From contig NZ_FONA01000003.1 of NCBI RefSeq assembly GCF_900112795.1, positions 124,001-188,000 on the forward strand: a stretch of 64,000 nt of DNA. The letters run 5' to 3'. Shown here one piece after another: positions 39,095-48,347 of this stretch. The notes beneath the pieces are model-generated. The model saw nothing but the letters and a program-made list of their open reading frames with translations. It was not told where the DNA came from and made no database searches. Source of the stretch: Thermophagus xiamenensis. GTDB lineage: Bacteria > Bacteroidota > Bacteroidia > Bacteroidales > Marinilabiliaceae. Numbering within the stretch: position 1 is the first letter of the stretch; the number at the start of each line of letters is the position of its first letter. The position numbers were made by a program, and so were the translations under genes.

Positions 39095-40514
39095 GGTATC
39101 CGCCCGAGCAAATGCTTATTCTTGGAGTAAACTTTTACCAATAAATTGCGGCAAAAGCTCTTTGAAATTTTCGGAAGGAGTGGTGTGAATGTTTTCCATC
39201 ACGTACTTCAACCACTTTTGAGGGTCGATTTCAAGGTTCTTGCAAGTGCCGAAAAAGCTGTAGAACATAGCGATATTTTTGGCAGCATCGTGTGAGCCGG
39301 CGATCAAATAGTTCTTTCGTCCCAAAGCCAGAGGACGAATGGCGTTCTCCACCAGATTACTGTCTATCTCCAACATTCCATTGGTTAGATAGTTTTGCAG
39401 ACTTGTCCATCGGTTTTTGCAATATTCAAAAGCATTGCCCAAAGGACTTCTTGGCATAACAGAACCTTTGTGTTTATTAATGTATGTCCCTATTTCATTG
39501 ATTACAGGCAGTGACTTTTCCAGCCGCAGGGCATGTCTTTGCTCATGAGATAAATTTTGATCCCGTGCCATGGCTTCAATAGCATAGAGAAGCTGAATCA
39601 GACTAAGCTCATGAAAGGCTCGTTCTTTATTGTTTTTCAATGCAGCTTTAATCTTGTTTTGATTAGCTTTTTCGTCCTCTTTGGTAATATATTTTTTACG
39701 GATATAGCGATTTTTGAATAACTTGGCAGGCATATAATCCAACTCTTCAGTAATTTCCTGACCAATAATATCATTTCGGTGGTGAAATCTTTAAAGGAAA
39801 GACCTTCCAAAATCATTATCAACTCTTCCCGGATAATAAGTCGTGATGGTGCCGGTTTATCCCCCTGTCAAAAGAGTACCTGCTTCGCTCCGGGCGTTTG
39901 TAAAACATGGTAAAACCATCACCGTCTCATTACAAGAGTTTGATATGCGTTCCGGCACGATTGATAAAGATAAAGACGGAACCACTTGCAGGATCCTGCT
40001 TCAGTACATTACGTACAATTCCGGCAAGACCGTCAAAGCCATTACGCATATCAACCGGATTGCAGCACAAATAGTAATCTAAGTTGGCACTCAGTCCAAT
40101 GATGAGTTAGTAAATTTTCAGGCACATGCCATTGGGAAAAGTTAGTATCATTTGGTTCAATCGGTTTTCTTGTTGCGATGGTTCCGGCGTTGGTGCCGAA
40201 GATTCTGCCATAGCGAAAGAATCCATTATGGGTTCCTGAACATCAAATGTGCCAAGATCAATCAACATTAAGCCCGGGTCGCTTTCTGTTTTTTAGTTTT
40301 TTCAAGGGCTTTGTATTTGCTTACCCAGTATTGCATTTTCGAACGTGTTACTCCAATTTGTTTGGCGCAACTTCCTATTGTCTGACCACTTGCCTCCTGT
40401 AGAACCACATGCTCAAGCTACGGTGCAAAGATTTTATGTGTTTCATGATTTTTTTGTGACAAAGCTAATAGCCACTGTCATGACAGAAAAAATGGGGTTG
40501 GTGGGGTGGATACT
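39095..40514. mobile_element. IS66-type element, internally deleted, copy 2
   Basis: Near-identical to copy 1 at a constant offset of 7523 bp, with a handful of substitutions and one extra G near the right end. Left end GGTATCCGCCC, right end GGGTGGATACT, so both ends carry one change relative to copy 1. It has the same internal deletion and the same two TnpB stops, so the copies descend from one already-deleted element. Same orientation as copy 1. Confidence 0.85.
39116..39742 (-). pseudogene. IS66 transposase (TnpC) with deleted catalytic core, copy 2
   Basis: Same 208-residue frame as at 31593-32219, differing at three residues near the C-terminus (HTTPSENF, FIGKSL, final Glu). The last catalytic Glu region LEIDSNLVENAIRP is kept, while the first two catalytic Asp are deleted. 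TnpB and TnpA remnants with the same defects follow at about 39763-40093 and 40123-40453 on the minus strand. Confidence 0.85.
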
Positions 40515-40539
40515 TTTTAAGCTGTCCGGTTTGCGGGGA
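40515..40539 (-). repeat. Right arm of the 25-bp inverted repeat flanking IS66-type copy 2
   Basis: Plus strand begins TTTTAAGCTGTCCGG; it is the inverse complement of 39048-39072 with one mismatch. Immediately beyond it, up to 40626, one frame reads GRNISIDRDEFQSNNFYLSS and KIKYPKLKF before a stop, which looks like the 3' end of a lost gene. Confidence 0.75.
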
Positions 40540-40708
40540 CGCAACATCTCTATCGATCGGGACGAGTTCCAATCCAATAATTTTTACCTGAGTTCAAAAA
40601 TCAAATATCCAAAATTGAAATTTTAAACATATTTTACCATCTATTTTTACTCATTAGAAAAAACTGAAAACATCGACATTCCCCTATACCGAATAATATT
40701 TTATAATC

Positions 40709-42628
40709 ATGAAACAAATCCTGTCACTGATACTCATCTCCCTGATTCCTGTCTTATTATCAGCACGGAATGCGGAAGTAGTATCGCCAAATACAAAAAT
40801 CAGAATTGAACTCCTTAATACCAATAATGATAAAACCGGGGAGTGGTATCTAAAGGTATATTTCGAAAACAACAAGCAGACTTCAGAAATAATTCCCAAA
40901 ATTGAACTGGGGATATCCCGGAGTGATCAGGACTTTCATAAAAATCTGAAACTGCTTAAAATAAGCAGGCCAAAACAAATAGAAGAAGACTATATAACCA
41001 AACACGGGAAGCGTTCTCATCGCAATAATTCGGCAAATGAAGTAGTGGTTTCCTTTGAGAACCCGGACAAAACCAGGTTGAACCTCATCATCAGAGCATA
41101 CAATGATGGTATGGCCTTCAGGTATCAGTTTCCTGAAAACGAAGGTAATTTTGCAATTAAAGATGAACTGACTTCATATATAATACCCGACAGCACCGAA
41201 CGTTGGCTGCAGAAATTTGATCTGTCCAATGAAAAATTATTTGACCACATGAATAGCTCCGATATTCAGGGAAATTGGGGTTATCCAGCACTGTTCCATT
41301 CACCTGATCGTTCATGCTGGTATCTTGTTCATGAGGCAGACCTGGATCGAAACTATTGTGCCACCAAACTCAGCAATCTAAAAGACAAAAAAAGCTACAA
41401 AGTCACACTTCCTGCCCCTCACGAAGGTGAAGGTGAAGCCTTACCTAAAATCTCCCTGCCCTGGGAATCCCCCTGGCGGGTCATCATTATGGGAGAACTG
41501 TCAGACATTGTAGAATCCACCCTGGTTGAAGACGTATCCACCGCGTCGGTAATTGAAGACACGGACTGGATCAAACCGGGCCTGGTATCCTGGAACTATT
41601 GGTCGGACAACCACGGCACCAGGGATTATCAAACGGTAAAGAAATTTACCGATCTTGCAGCACGCATGGACTGGCCTTATACCCTCTTCGACTGGGAATG
41701 GGATGCCATGGGCAATGGTGGTGATGTGGAAGATGCAGCAAAATACGCCATCTCCAAAGGGATAAAACCACTTATTTGGTACAACTCAGGTATGTTTAAA
41801 TGGATTACTGCAACGCCCATTGATCGCATGAAAACGCACGAAAACCGGATGGAAGAATTTGCCTGGTTAAAAGGCTTAGGGTTTGCCGGTGTGAAAGTGG
41901 ACTTTTTCCTGAGCGAAAAGCAATACATGATTAATTACTATCTTGACATTCTGAAAGATGCTGCCAAATTTGAGATGATGGTCAATTTTCACGGCAGCCT
42001 TGTTCCCCGCGGATGGGCACGCACCTACCCTCACCTGATGACGATGGAGGCCGTAAGAGGAGCCGAGTGGTACAACAACAATCCGGAGTTAACCACCACA
42101 GCTCCCAAACACAACACAATACTGCCTTTTACCAGAAATGTAGTAGGGTCTATGGATTATACCCCGGTTACTTTCACCAATTCCCAACATCCGCACATCA
42201 CATCTTACGGACATGAACTTGCTCTGGGTGTTGTTTTTGAATCTGCCTTTCAACACATGGCCGACCGCCCCGACGGTTATGACAATCTGCCTGATGCCGC
42301 AAAATTATTTTTACGCGAACTACCCGCAGCCTGGGATGACACGAAACTTATCGATGGTTATCCGGGGAAAGATGTTATCATCGCTCGAAGAAAAGGTGCC
42401 GGGTGGTATTTAGGAGGCATTAATGCTGAAGCACACCAGAACAAGAATAAAACACTAAATTTTAATTTTTTACCCGAAGGACAAAAATACAAACTCACAT
42501 TGATTACCGATGGTGAATACGACACTGAATTATCCACAAGTTATCTGGTTGTCGACAAAAATTCTGAAATTGATGTAAAAATGCTACGTCGGGGAGGTTT
42601 TGCGGCCAGTTTAAAACCAGTACAATAA
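40709..42628 (+). CDS. GH97 retaining-type alpha-glycosidase
   Basis: 639 residues, signal peptide to LLSARN, periplasmic. N-terminal beta-supersandwich (about 25-290, including IIRAYNDGMAFRYQFP), a (beta/alpha)8 barrel (WNYWSDNHGTRDYQTVKKF, YTLFDWEWDAMG), and a C-terminal beta domain. The barrel strand motif GFAGVKVDFFLSE supplies an Asp, as in the retaining, alpha-galactosidase-like branch of GH97, in place of the Glu-based inverting branch typified by SusB. MTMEAVRGAEWYN is a further conserved segment. It may release alpha-galactose, or beta-L-arabinopyranose, from xylan side chains; the linkage is inference. First intact gene on the plus-strand side of the xylan locus. Confidence 0.92.
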   Translation: MKQILSLILISLIPVLLSARNAEVVSPNTKIRIELLNTNNDKTGEWYLKVYFENNKQTSEIIPKIELGISRSDQDFHKNLKLLKISRPKQIEEDYITKHGKRSHRNNSANEVVVSFENPDKTRLNLIIRAYNDGMAFRYQFPENEGNFAIKDELTSYIIPDSTERWLQKFDLSNEKLFDHMNSSDIQGNWGYPALFHSPDRSCWYLVHEADLDRNYCATKLSNLKDKKSYKVTLPAPHEGEGEALPKISLPWESPWRVIIMGELSDIVESTLVEDVSTASVIEDTDWIKPGLVSWNYWSDNHGTRDYQTVKKFTDLAARMDWPYTLFDWEWDAMGNGGDVEDAAKYAISKGIKPLIWYNSGMFKWITATPIDRMKTHENRMEEFAWLKGLGFAGVKVDFFLSEKQYMINYYLDILKDAAKFEMMVNFHGSLVPRGWARTYPHLMTMEAVRGAEWYNNNPELTTTAPKHNTILPFTRNVVGSMDYTPVTFTNSQHPHITSYGHELALGVVFESAFQHMADRPDGYDNLPDAAKLFLRELPAAWDDTKLIDGYPGKDVIIARRKGAGWYLGGINAEAHQNKNKTLNFNFLPEGQKYKLTLITDGEYDTELSTSYLVVDKNSEIDVKMLRRGGFAASLKPVQ

Positions 42629-42816
42629 TTAGTGCTTGTCTATAAACCCACAAAAATTACCACAATATGTATGTATATTCAGAAAATGCTGGTTACAAGG
42701 CTTGCGAAGCCGAAAAAAAAAAGTGTACTTTTCTTAAATGAGTATTTTGGCGGCAAGCGTAACACGACAAATGGGACTTAAGGGACAAACACAAGTTAAC
42801 ATTAAATCATTCTAAA

Positions 42817-42896
42817 ATGAAACGAGCATGGCGACTTTCGCCACAAAAGGACATGTATAAAAGACAAAGGCAGAAGTGCACAGGCAGAAGGCAGAA
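42817..42896 (+). repeat. Dispersed repeat, copy B
   Basis: Starts ATGAAACGAGCATGGCGAC and continues like copy A through CCACAAAA, ACATGTATAAAA and a GGCAGAAG-rich tail. Confidence 0.7.
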
Positions 42897-42920
42897 GAAG
42901 TGATTATTCATTAGTCAACA

Positions 42921-42955
42921 AGTGGTTAGTGTTAAATAACTAGTGACTAACCACT
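42921..42955. repeat. Perfect 10-bp inverted repeat in TTAGT-type tract
   Basis: AGTGGTTAGT pairs with ACTAACCACT across 15 nt. The surrounding bases extend the match imperfectly to about 18 bp. No T-run. Confidence 0.5.
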
Positions 42956-43008
42956 AATGACTACTTTTAAGAACCAATATATCAATGAAGTAAGTAAATT
43001 TTATACAG

Positions 43009-43086
43009 ATGAAACGAGCATGGCGACTTCTGCATCAAAAGAGCATGTATAGATTTTATTAAGCCATGCGAGTTCCATTCGGCCAA
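43009..43086 (+). repeat. Dispersed repeat, copy C, ending in an inverted relative
   Basis: Starts ATGAAACGAGCATGGCGAC and ends with AAGCCATGCGAGTTCCATTC, which inverted reads like the repeat core (GCATGGC shared). So this copy forms a hairpin-like unit of about 78 bp just before the GH3 start. Confidence 0.6.
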
Positions 43087-43108
43087 TATGTTAATAAATT
43101 ATATACGA

Positions 43109-45706
43109 ATGAAAAAACAACTCTTTTTAATAGCAGTTATACTCATATCGATGACTGTAAAAGGGCAGGTTCTGCCTTTTCAGAACCCCGATTTGAGCTC
43201 TGAAGAACGGGCCAAAGACCTTATATCCAGACTAACCGTTCAAGAAAAAGCACGTCTGTTGTGTGACCAGTCTGAAGCCATTCCCCGTCTGGGTATAAAG
43301 AAATTTAACTGGTGGAGCGAGGCCCTGCACGGGTATGCCAACAACGACAGCGTGACAGTTTTCCCCCAACCCATAGGTATGGCCGCTTCATTCAATGAAG
43401 AGCTGGTATTTGAGATATTTAATGCTATCTCGGATGAAGCACGTGCCAAATACCATCAGGCACAGCGAAGAGGAGAAGAAAACCGAAGATTTTTGAGCCT
43501 TTCAGTCTGGACACCCAATGTAAATATTTTCCGCGATCCACGCTGGGGACGTGGCCAGGAGACCTACGGCGAAGACCCATATCTGACGTCGCGTATGGGA
43601 GTTCAGGTGGTCAAGGGCTTACAAGGGCCTGAAGATGCGAAATACCGCAAACTATTGGCCTGTGCCAAACATTACACCGTGCATTCCGGCCCCGAATGGA
43701 GCCGGCATGAACTAAACATAAATGATGTCAGCCCTAGAGAATTTTACGAAACTTACATGCCCGCTTTTAAGGCTTTGGTTCAGAAAGCCGATGTAAGACA
43801 GGTAATGTGTGCCTACCATCGTCTGGACGACGAACCATGTTGCAGTAATACAAGGATTCTGCAACGTATCCTGCGTGATGAATGGGGCTATGAGCATATG
43901 GTTGTTGCCGACTGCGGTGCCATCAGCGATTTTTATACCACCCATGGGATATCTTCCACACCTGTTCACGCTGCTGCCACCGGGCTCCTGGCAGGAACCG
44001 ACCTGGAATGCATCTGGGACAACTATCATTACAAAATGTTGCCCGAAGCGTTGGAAAAAGATTTGATCACAGAAAAAGACATCGACAGAAGTTTAATGCG
44101 TGTTTTAAAAGGACGCTTCGACCTTGGAGAGATGGATGACAATTCCCTTGTTCCTTGGGCTCAAATACCCCCCTCTGTTCTTAATTGCGAAAAACACAGA
44201 CAACTGGCCTACAAAATGGCCCAACAATCAATAGTTTTATTACAAAATAAAAATAAGGTACTTCCACTGGATAAATCATCCATAAATAAGATAGCAGTTG
44301 TCGGCCCCAATGCAGATGATGAAGTGGTGCTTTGGGGCAACTATAATGGTACTCCCATAAGGACCATCACTGTCTTGGATGGCATCAAATCCAAAGTACC
44401 ACATGACAATATTTTCTATGACAAGGCCGTTGACTTAGTGGATGATAAAGTGATGGTCAGCTACGTTTCAAAAGGAAAGATTGACCAAAAACAGGGTTTT
44501 AAAGCCACTTATTGGAACCATCCTAATTTTGAAGGAGAACCTGTTGTCGAACAACAACTTGTAAATCCCATAAAACTGACTGCCGCCGGACAGCATGAGT
44601 TTGCACCGGGCGTAAAACTGGAAGATTTTTCTGCCATATATAAAACAGAGTTTACCCCCACAGTATCAGAAGAAATAGTATTTAAGGGCGGAGCTACCGG
44701 CTTTTTCGAACTGATTGTTAACAATGACACCCTGGCAAGCTATACCAACTGGAGGACAATACCCGCAAGATTCCCTCTTTATGTGGAGGCCGGCAAAACC
44801 TATGAAATAGAAATCCGCTATGCCCAGCGTGAAAACTGGGAAGCTAATATTCAGTTCGATTTTGGACGGGAGGAAGATATTGATTTTACTGCTCTCATCA
44901 AAAAACTGGAAGGCATTGAAACAGTAATATTCGTGGGTGGCCTTTCAGGTTTTCTTGAAGGGGAAGAAATGCCCGTTTCATATCCCGGTTTCAAAGGTGG
45001 CGATCGCACAAATATTGAGCTTCCGTCGGTGCAGCGAAACTGCCTCAAAGCTTTGAAAGAGGCAGGTAAAACCGTTATTTTTGTGAACTGTTCTGGCTCA
45101 GCTATTGCATTAGAACCGGAAACTGAATCCTGTGACGCCATTATTCAGGCATGGTATGGCGGAGAATCAGGAGGACAAGCTATTGCAGATGTACTTTTTG
45201 GGGATTACAACCCATCAGGAAAACTTCCTGTTACATTCTACCGGAACTCTGATAACCTGGGTGACTTTGAAGATTACTCCATGGAAGGCAGGACTTATCG
45301 TTACACTAACAATCATCTTTTCCCGTTTGGTTTCGGGCTCAGTTATACCAATTTCGAGATTGGTAAAGCCAGACTGAGCAAATCGACAATAAAAGCTGAT
45401 GAGACCATCAGCATTAAAATTCCTGTTAAAAATACCGGTAAACGCGATGGAACTGAAATCGTACAGGTTTACGTGCGCAAGGTTAATGATATAGACGGAC
45501 CGCTTAAAACTTTAAAGGGTTTTCAACGAATAGCAGTTCCCGCAGGAAAAACCAGGCAGGCTAACATCAGCCTACCTCCCTCAACTTTTGAATTTTATGA
45601 CTGGAGCCAGAGAAAAATGGCGGTTACTCCCGGCGAATATATACTTTATTACGGTAATAGTTCGGATAATAAGGATTTAAAACAATTAGAAGTAAGCATC
45701 CAATAA
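43109..45706 (+). CDS. GH3 beta-xylosidase/beta-glucosidase with PA14 domain
   Basis: 865 residues from the ATG at 43109, chosen because MKKQLFLIAVILISMTVKG is the signal peptide; an ATG at 43088 adds seven residues. The TIM-barrel domain has NWWSEALHGYAN, typical of xylosidase-type GH3, NIFRDPRWGRGQETYGEDP, CAKHYTVHSGPE, and the nucleophile Asp in VVADCGAISDFY. The second domain has VVGPNADDEV. A PA14 insert begins at GFKATYWNHPNFEGEP, about residue 470-600. The Fn3-like C-terminal domain has GTEIVQVYVRK and LKGFQRIAVPAG. It most likely releases xylose from the non-reducing end of xylo-oligosaccharides in the periplasm. The GH31 gene follows after 13 bp. Confidence 0.94.
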   Translation: MKKQLFLIAVILISMTVKGQVLPFQNPDLSSEERAKDLISRLTVQEKARLLCDQSEAIPRLGIKKFNWWSEALHGYANNDSVTVFPQPIGMAASFNEELVFEIFNAISDEARAKYHQAQRRGEENRRFLSLSVWTPNVNIFRDPRWGRGQETYGEDPYLTSRMGVQVVKGLQGPEDAKYRKLLACAKHYTVHSGPEWSRHELNINDVSPREFYETYMPAFKALVQKADVRQVMCAYHRLDDEPCCSNTRILQRILRDEWGYEHMVVADCGAISDFYTTHGISSTPVHAAATGLLAGTDLECIWDNYHYKMLPEALEKDLITEKDIDRSLMRVLKGRFDLGEMDDNSLVPWAQIPPSVLNCEKHRQLAYKMAQQSIVLLQNKNKVLPLDKSSINKIAVVGPNADDEVVLWGNYNGTPIRTITVLDGIKSKVPHDNIFYDKAVDLVDDKVMVSYVSKGKIDQKQGFKATYWNHPNFEGEPVVEQQLVNPIKLTAAGQHEFAPGVKLEDFSAIYKTEFTPTVSEEIVFKGGATGFFELIVNNDTLASYTNWRTIPARFPLYVEAGKTYEIEIRYAQRENWEANIQFDFGREEDIDFTALIKKLEGIETVIFVGGLSGFLEGEEMPVSYPGFKGGDRTNIELPSVQRNCLKALKEAGKTVIFVNCSGSAIALEPETESCDAIIQAWYGGESGGQAIADVLFGDYNPSGKLPVTFYRNSDNLGDFEDYSMEGRTYRYTNNHLFPFGFGLSYTNFEIGKARLSKSTIKADETISIKIPVKNTGKRDGTEIVQVYVRKVNDIDGPLKTLKGFQRIAVPAGKTRQANISLPPSTFEFYDWSQRKMAVTPGEYILYYGNSSDNKDLKQLEVSIQ

Positions 45707-45719
45707 AATCACATTAACT

Positions 45720-48110
45720 ATGAAACGAGCTTTTGCAGTATTATTCATAATCCTTGCCGTTGTTACCCATGGCAGTGCTCAGTCGTATCTGAAAACCGAC
45801 ATAGGAATAAAAACTTCTATTGAAGATACTGATTATGAGATTCAATTTTTCAGTCCCTCAATAGTAAGAGTTTTAAAATCGCCTGAAAAATCATGCTTTA
45901 CTAAAGAAAGTCTCTCTGTTATAAAAAGGCCTCAAAAAACAGACATTGATGTTAGGCTTGACGGGAAAGATTTAATCCTGGAAAGCGATGAATTGTTGGT
46001 AACACTGAACATGAACAATGGAACTGTTTCATTCGAAACCTCAACGGGTAAACCGCTTTTGAGTGAAAAAGAATCAAGTGCCGAATTCACAAAATTTATC
46101 GATGCCGGTAATGAAACATACAGCGTTTCACAATCATTCGAACTAGAAAAGGATGAAGCCATTTACGGTTTAGGTATCCTTCAAAACGGGAAAATGGTAC
46201 AACGCGACATCGAAGTACACATGGTTCAAAATAACACGCAGGACTTTGTGCCTTTTTTCCAGTCGAACAAAGGGTATGGCTTATTCTGGGATAATTATTC
46301 ACCGACGACATTCAGCGATAACAAGGAACAAACTTCATTTAGTTCTGAAGTCGGCGATGGCATCGACTATTATTTTATGTACGGTAAAAATGCCGATGGC
46401 GTAGTTGCCCAAATGCGTGAATTAACTGGACAGGTGCCCATGTTCCCGTTGTGGACTTATGGCTACTGGCAAAGCAGAGAACGCTACAAAAGTCAGGACG
46501 AATTGGTAGGTGTTGTTCACAAATACCGTGAGCTAGGAGTTCCTCTCGATGGGATTATTCTGGACTGGCGATATTGGGGCAACAACTACCTGTGGAATGC
46601 CATGGAATTCCTTAATGAAGAATTCTACAATCCGCAAAAGATGATCAACGATGTGCATAATATGAATGCACACATGATTATTTCAATCTGGAATTCATTT
46701 GGACCTCATACCAAACCCTATCGCGAGCTGGACAGCATCAATGCTCTTTTCGACTTTAAAACCTGGCCAGAATCAGGTTCTTTCAAATGGCCACCCAATC
46801 CCGATTATCCTTCGGGAGTGCGAGTTTACGATGCATACAACCCGGCGGCACGCGACATTTACTGGAAGTACCTGAATAAAGGCATTTTCTCATTAGGCAT
46901 GGACGGATGGTGGATTGACTCCTCCGAACCCGACCATTTCGACCCGAAACCTTCCGATTTTGACAACCAAACCTATCTGGGCTCGTTTCGCAAAGTTCGC
47001 AATGCCTACCCGTTAATGACGGTGGGCGGTGTGTACAAACACCAACGCGAAGTTACCTCTGATAAGCGTGTTTTTATATTAACCCGTTCGGTTTTTGCCG
47101 GACAGCAACGCTATGGCGCCAATACCTGGTCGGGTGACGTTGTAGCATCCTGGGATGCCTTACGCAAGCAGATATCAAATGGTTTAAATTTGTCGCTGTG
47201 TGGGGTTCCTTATTACAACAGCGATATAGGCGGGTTCTTTCTTTGGGATTACCAAAACCCACTACAAAACGCTGATTATCGGGAACTGTATGCCCGATGG
47301 ATCCAATTTGGCGCATTCTGTCCTATGATGCGTTCGCATGGAACCGATGCCCCGCGCGAAATATACCAGTTTGGGAAAAAAGGTGAACCGATTTACGATG
47401 CCATCGAAAAATACATCAACCTGCGCTATAGTTTGCTACCATACATATATTCCACTTCGTGGGATGTGAGCAAGAACCAGTCGACCATGATGCGTGCCCT
47501 AGTAATGGATTTTCCGAACGATAAGAAAGCACTTAATATTGATGATCAATACTTGTTTGGCAAATCCATCCTGGTTTGCCCGGTAACTGAGCGAATGTAT
47601 AATGAGAATGGACAGGCAGATTTTAGCACGGTCAAAGAACGAGAGCTATACTTGCCAGCCGGCACTAGGTGGATTGACTTTTGGACAGGAGAGATGCTGG
47701 AAGGTGGACAAATCATCACAAGGGAAACACCACTTGACATCATGCCTTTATATGTCAAAGCAGGTTCCATAATTCCTATTGGCCCGGATGTTCAATATGC
47801 CGAAGAGAAACCCTGGGACAACCTTGAAATCAGGATTTACGAAGGAGCTGATGGTGAATTCACGCTCTATGAAGATGAGAATGATAACTACAATTATGAG
47901 AAAGGGATGTATTCAACCATTAAATTTAGCTGGGAGGATGAAAATAAAACCCTGACCATAAGCGACAGGAACGGCTCTTTCCCAGGAATGCTGGCTGAGC
48001 GAAAATTTAATATTCTAATCGTCAAACCGGGCAAAATGAACAAAATGGATGCAGAAAAGTACGACAAAACGATAATATATAAGGGTAAGAGAGTCAGCGT
48101 TAAACTATAG
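45720..48110 (+). CDS. GH31 alpha-xylosidase-type enzyme
   Basis: 796 residues with signal peptide (to GSAQSY). N-terminal beta-sandwich, then the barrel with GIILDWRYWGNNYLWNAMEF, GMDGWWIDSSEPDHF (nucleophile Asp in WIDSSEPD), and TWSGDVVASWDALRKQI (acid/base Asp in SGD). Further conserved segments are GVPYYNSDIGGF and MRSHGTDAPREI. A DUF5110-like C-terminal region follows with PLYVKAGSIIPIGP. The WxDxSEPD type is shared by alpha-xylosidases and related Bacteroidota enzymes. Thirteen bases after GH3 and co-directional, so one operon. In this locus it would remove alpha-linked xylose or glucose from oligosaccharides; specificity is inference. Confidence 0.93.
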   Translation: MKRAFAVLFIILAVVTHGSAQSYLKTDIGIKTSIEDTDYEIQFFSPSIVRVLKSPEKSCFTKESLSVIKRPQKTDIDVRLDGKDLILESDELLVTLNMNNGTVSFETSTGKPLLSEKESSAEFTKFIDAGNETYSVSQSFELEKDEAIYGLGILQNGKMVQRDIEVHMVQNNTQDFVPFFQSNKGYGLFWDNYSPTTFSDNKEQTSFSSEVGDGIDYYFMYGKNADGVVAQMRELTGQVPMFPLWTYGYWQSRERYKSQDELVGVVHKYRELGVPLDGIILDWRYWGNNYLWNAMEFLNEEFYNPQKMINDVHNMNAHMIISIWNSFGPHTKPYRELDSINALFDFKTWPESGSFKWPPNPDYPSGVRVYDAYNPAARDIYWKYLNKGIFSLGMDGWWIDSSEPDHFDPKPSDFDNQTYLGSFRKVRNAYPLMTVGGVYKHQREVTSDKRVFILTRSVFAGQQRYGANTWSGDVVASWDALRKQISNGLNLSLCGVPYYNSDIGGFFLWDYQNPLQNADYRELYARWIQFGAFCPMMRSHGTDAPREIYQFGKKGEPIYDAIEKYINLRYSLLPYIYSTSWDVSKNQSTMMRALVMDFPNDKKALNIDDQYLFGKSILVCPVTERMYNENGQADFSTVKERELYLPAGTRWIDFWTGEMLEGGQIITRETPLDIMPLYVKAGSIIPIGPDVQYAEEKPWDNLEIRIYEGADGEFTLYEDENDNYNYEKGMYSTIKFSWEDENKTLTISDRNGSFPGMLAERKFNILIVKPGKMNKMDAEKYDKTIIYKGKRVSVKL

Positions 48111-48347
48111 AATACAGAACAAAGATGAAAATAATAATAAAATGCAAACCCCTCCGACATGGAAGGCTTTAACAACCCTGTCTGCAAAACTTTCCGCGGA
48201 AATGCCTTGGCTATTCTTCTCCCGTTAGAAGATTAGAAAAGCAGTACTATTAACTTGATGGCCTGGAAACCTGAGAAATTGTTATTGAGATTCAATAATT
48301 TTTGATATATTAAAGTAAAGAAATAAACAACTATTAAAAATAACAAA

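Larger units (their letters stand above)
42629..43108. other. Repeat-filled gap between GH97 and GH3 genes
   Basis: 480 bp without a gene. Holds two copies of the dispersed repeat (42817, 43009), a TTAGT-type hairpin (42921-42955), and a short GC hairpin GGCTT-GCG-AAGCC near 42699 followed by ten A. Confidence 0.6.

Noticed and set aside
42690-42725. GGCTT-GCG-AAGCC hairpin next to ten A as a minus-strand terminator
   Set aside because: On the minus strand the T-run comes before the hairpin, not after it, and no minus-strand gene lies upstream.
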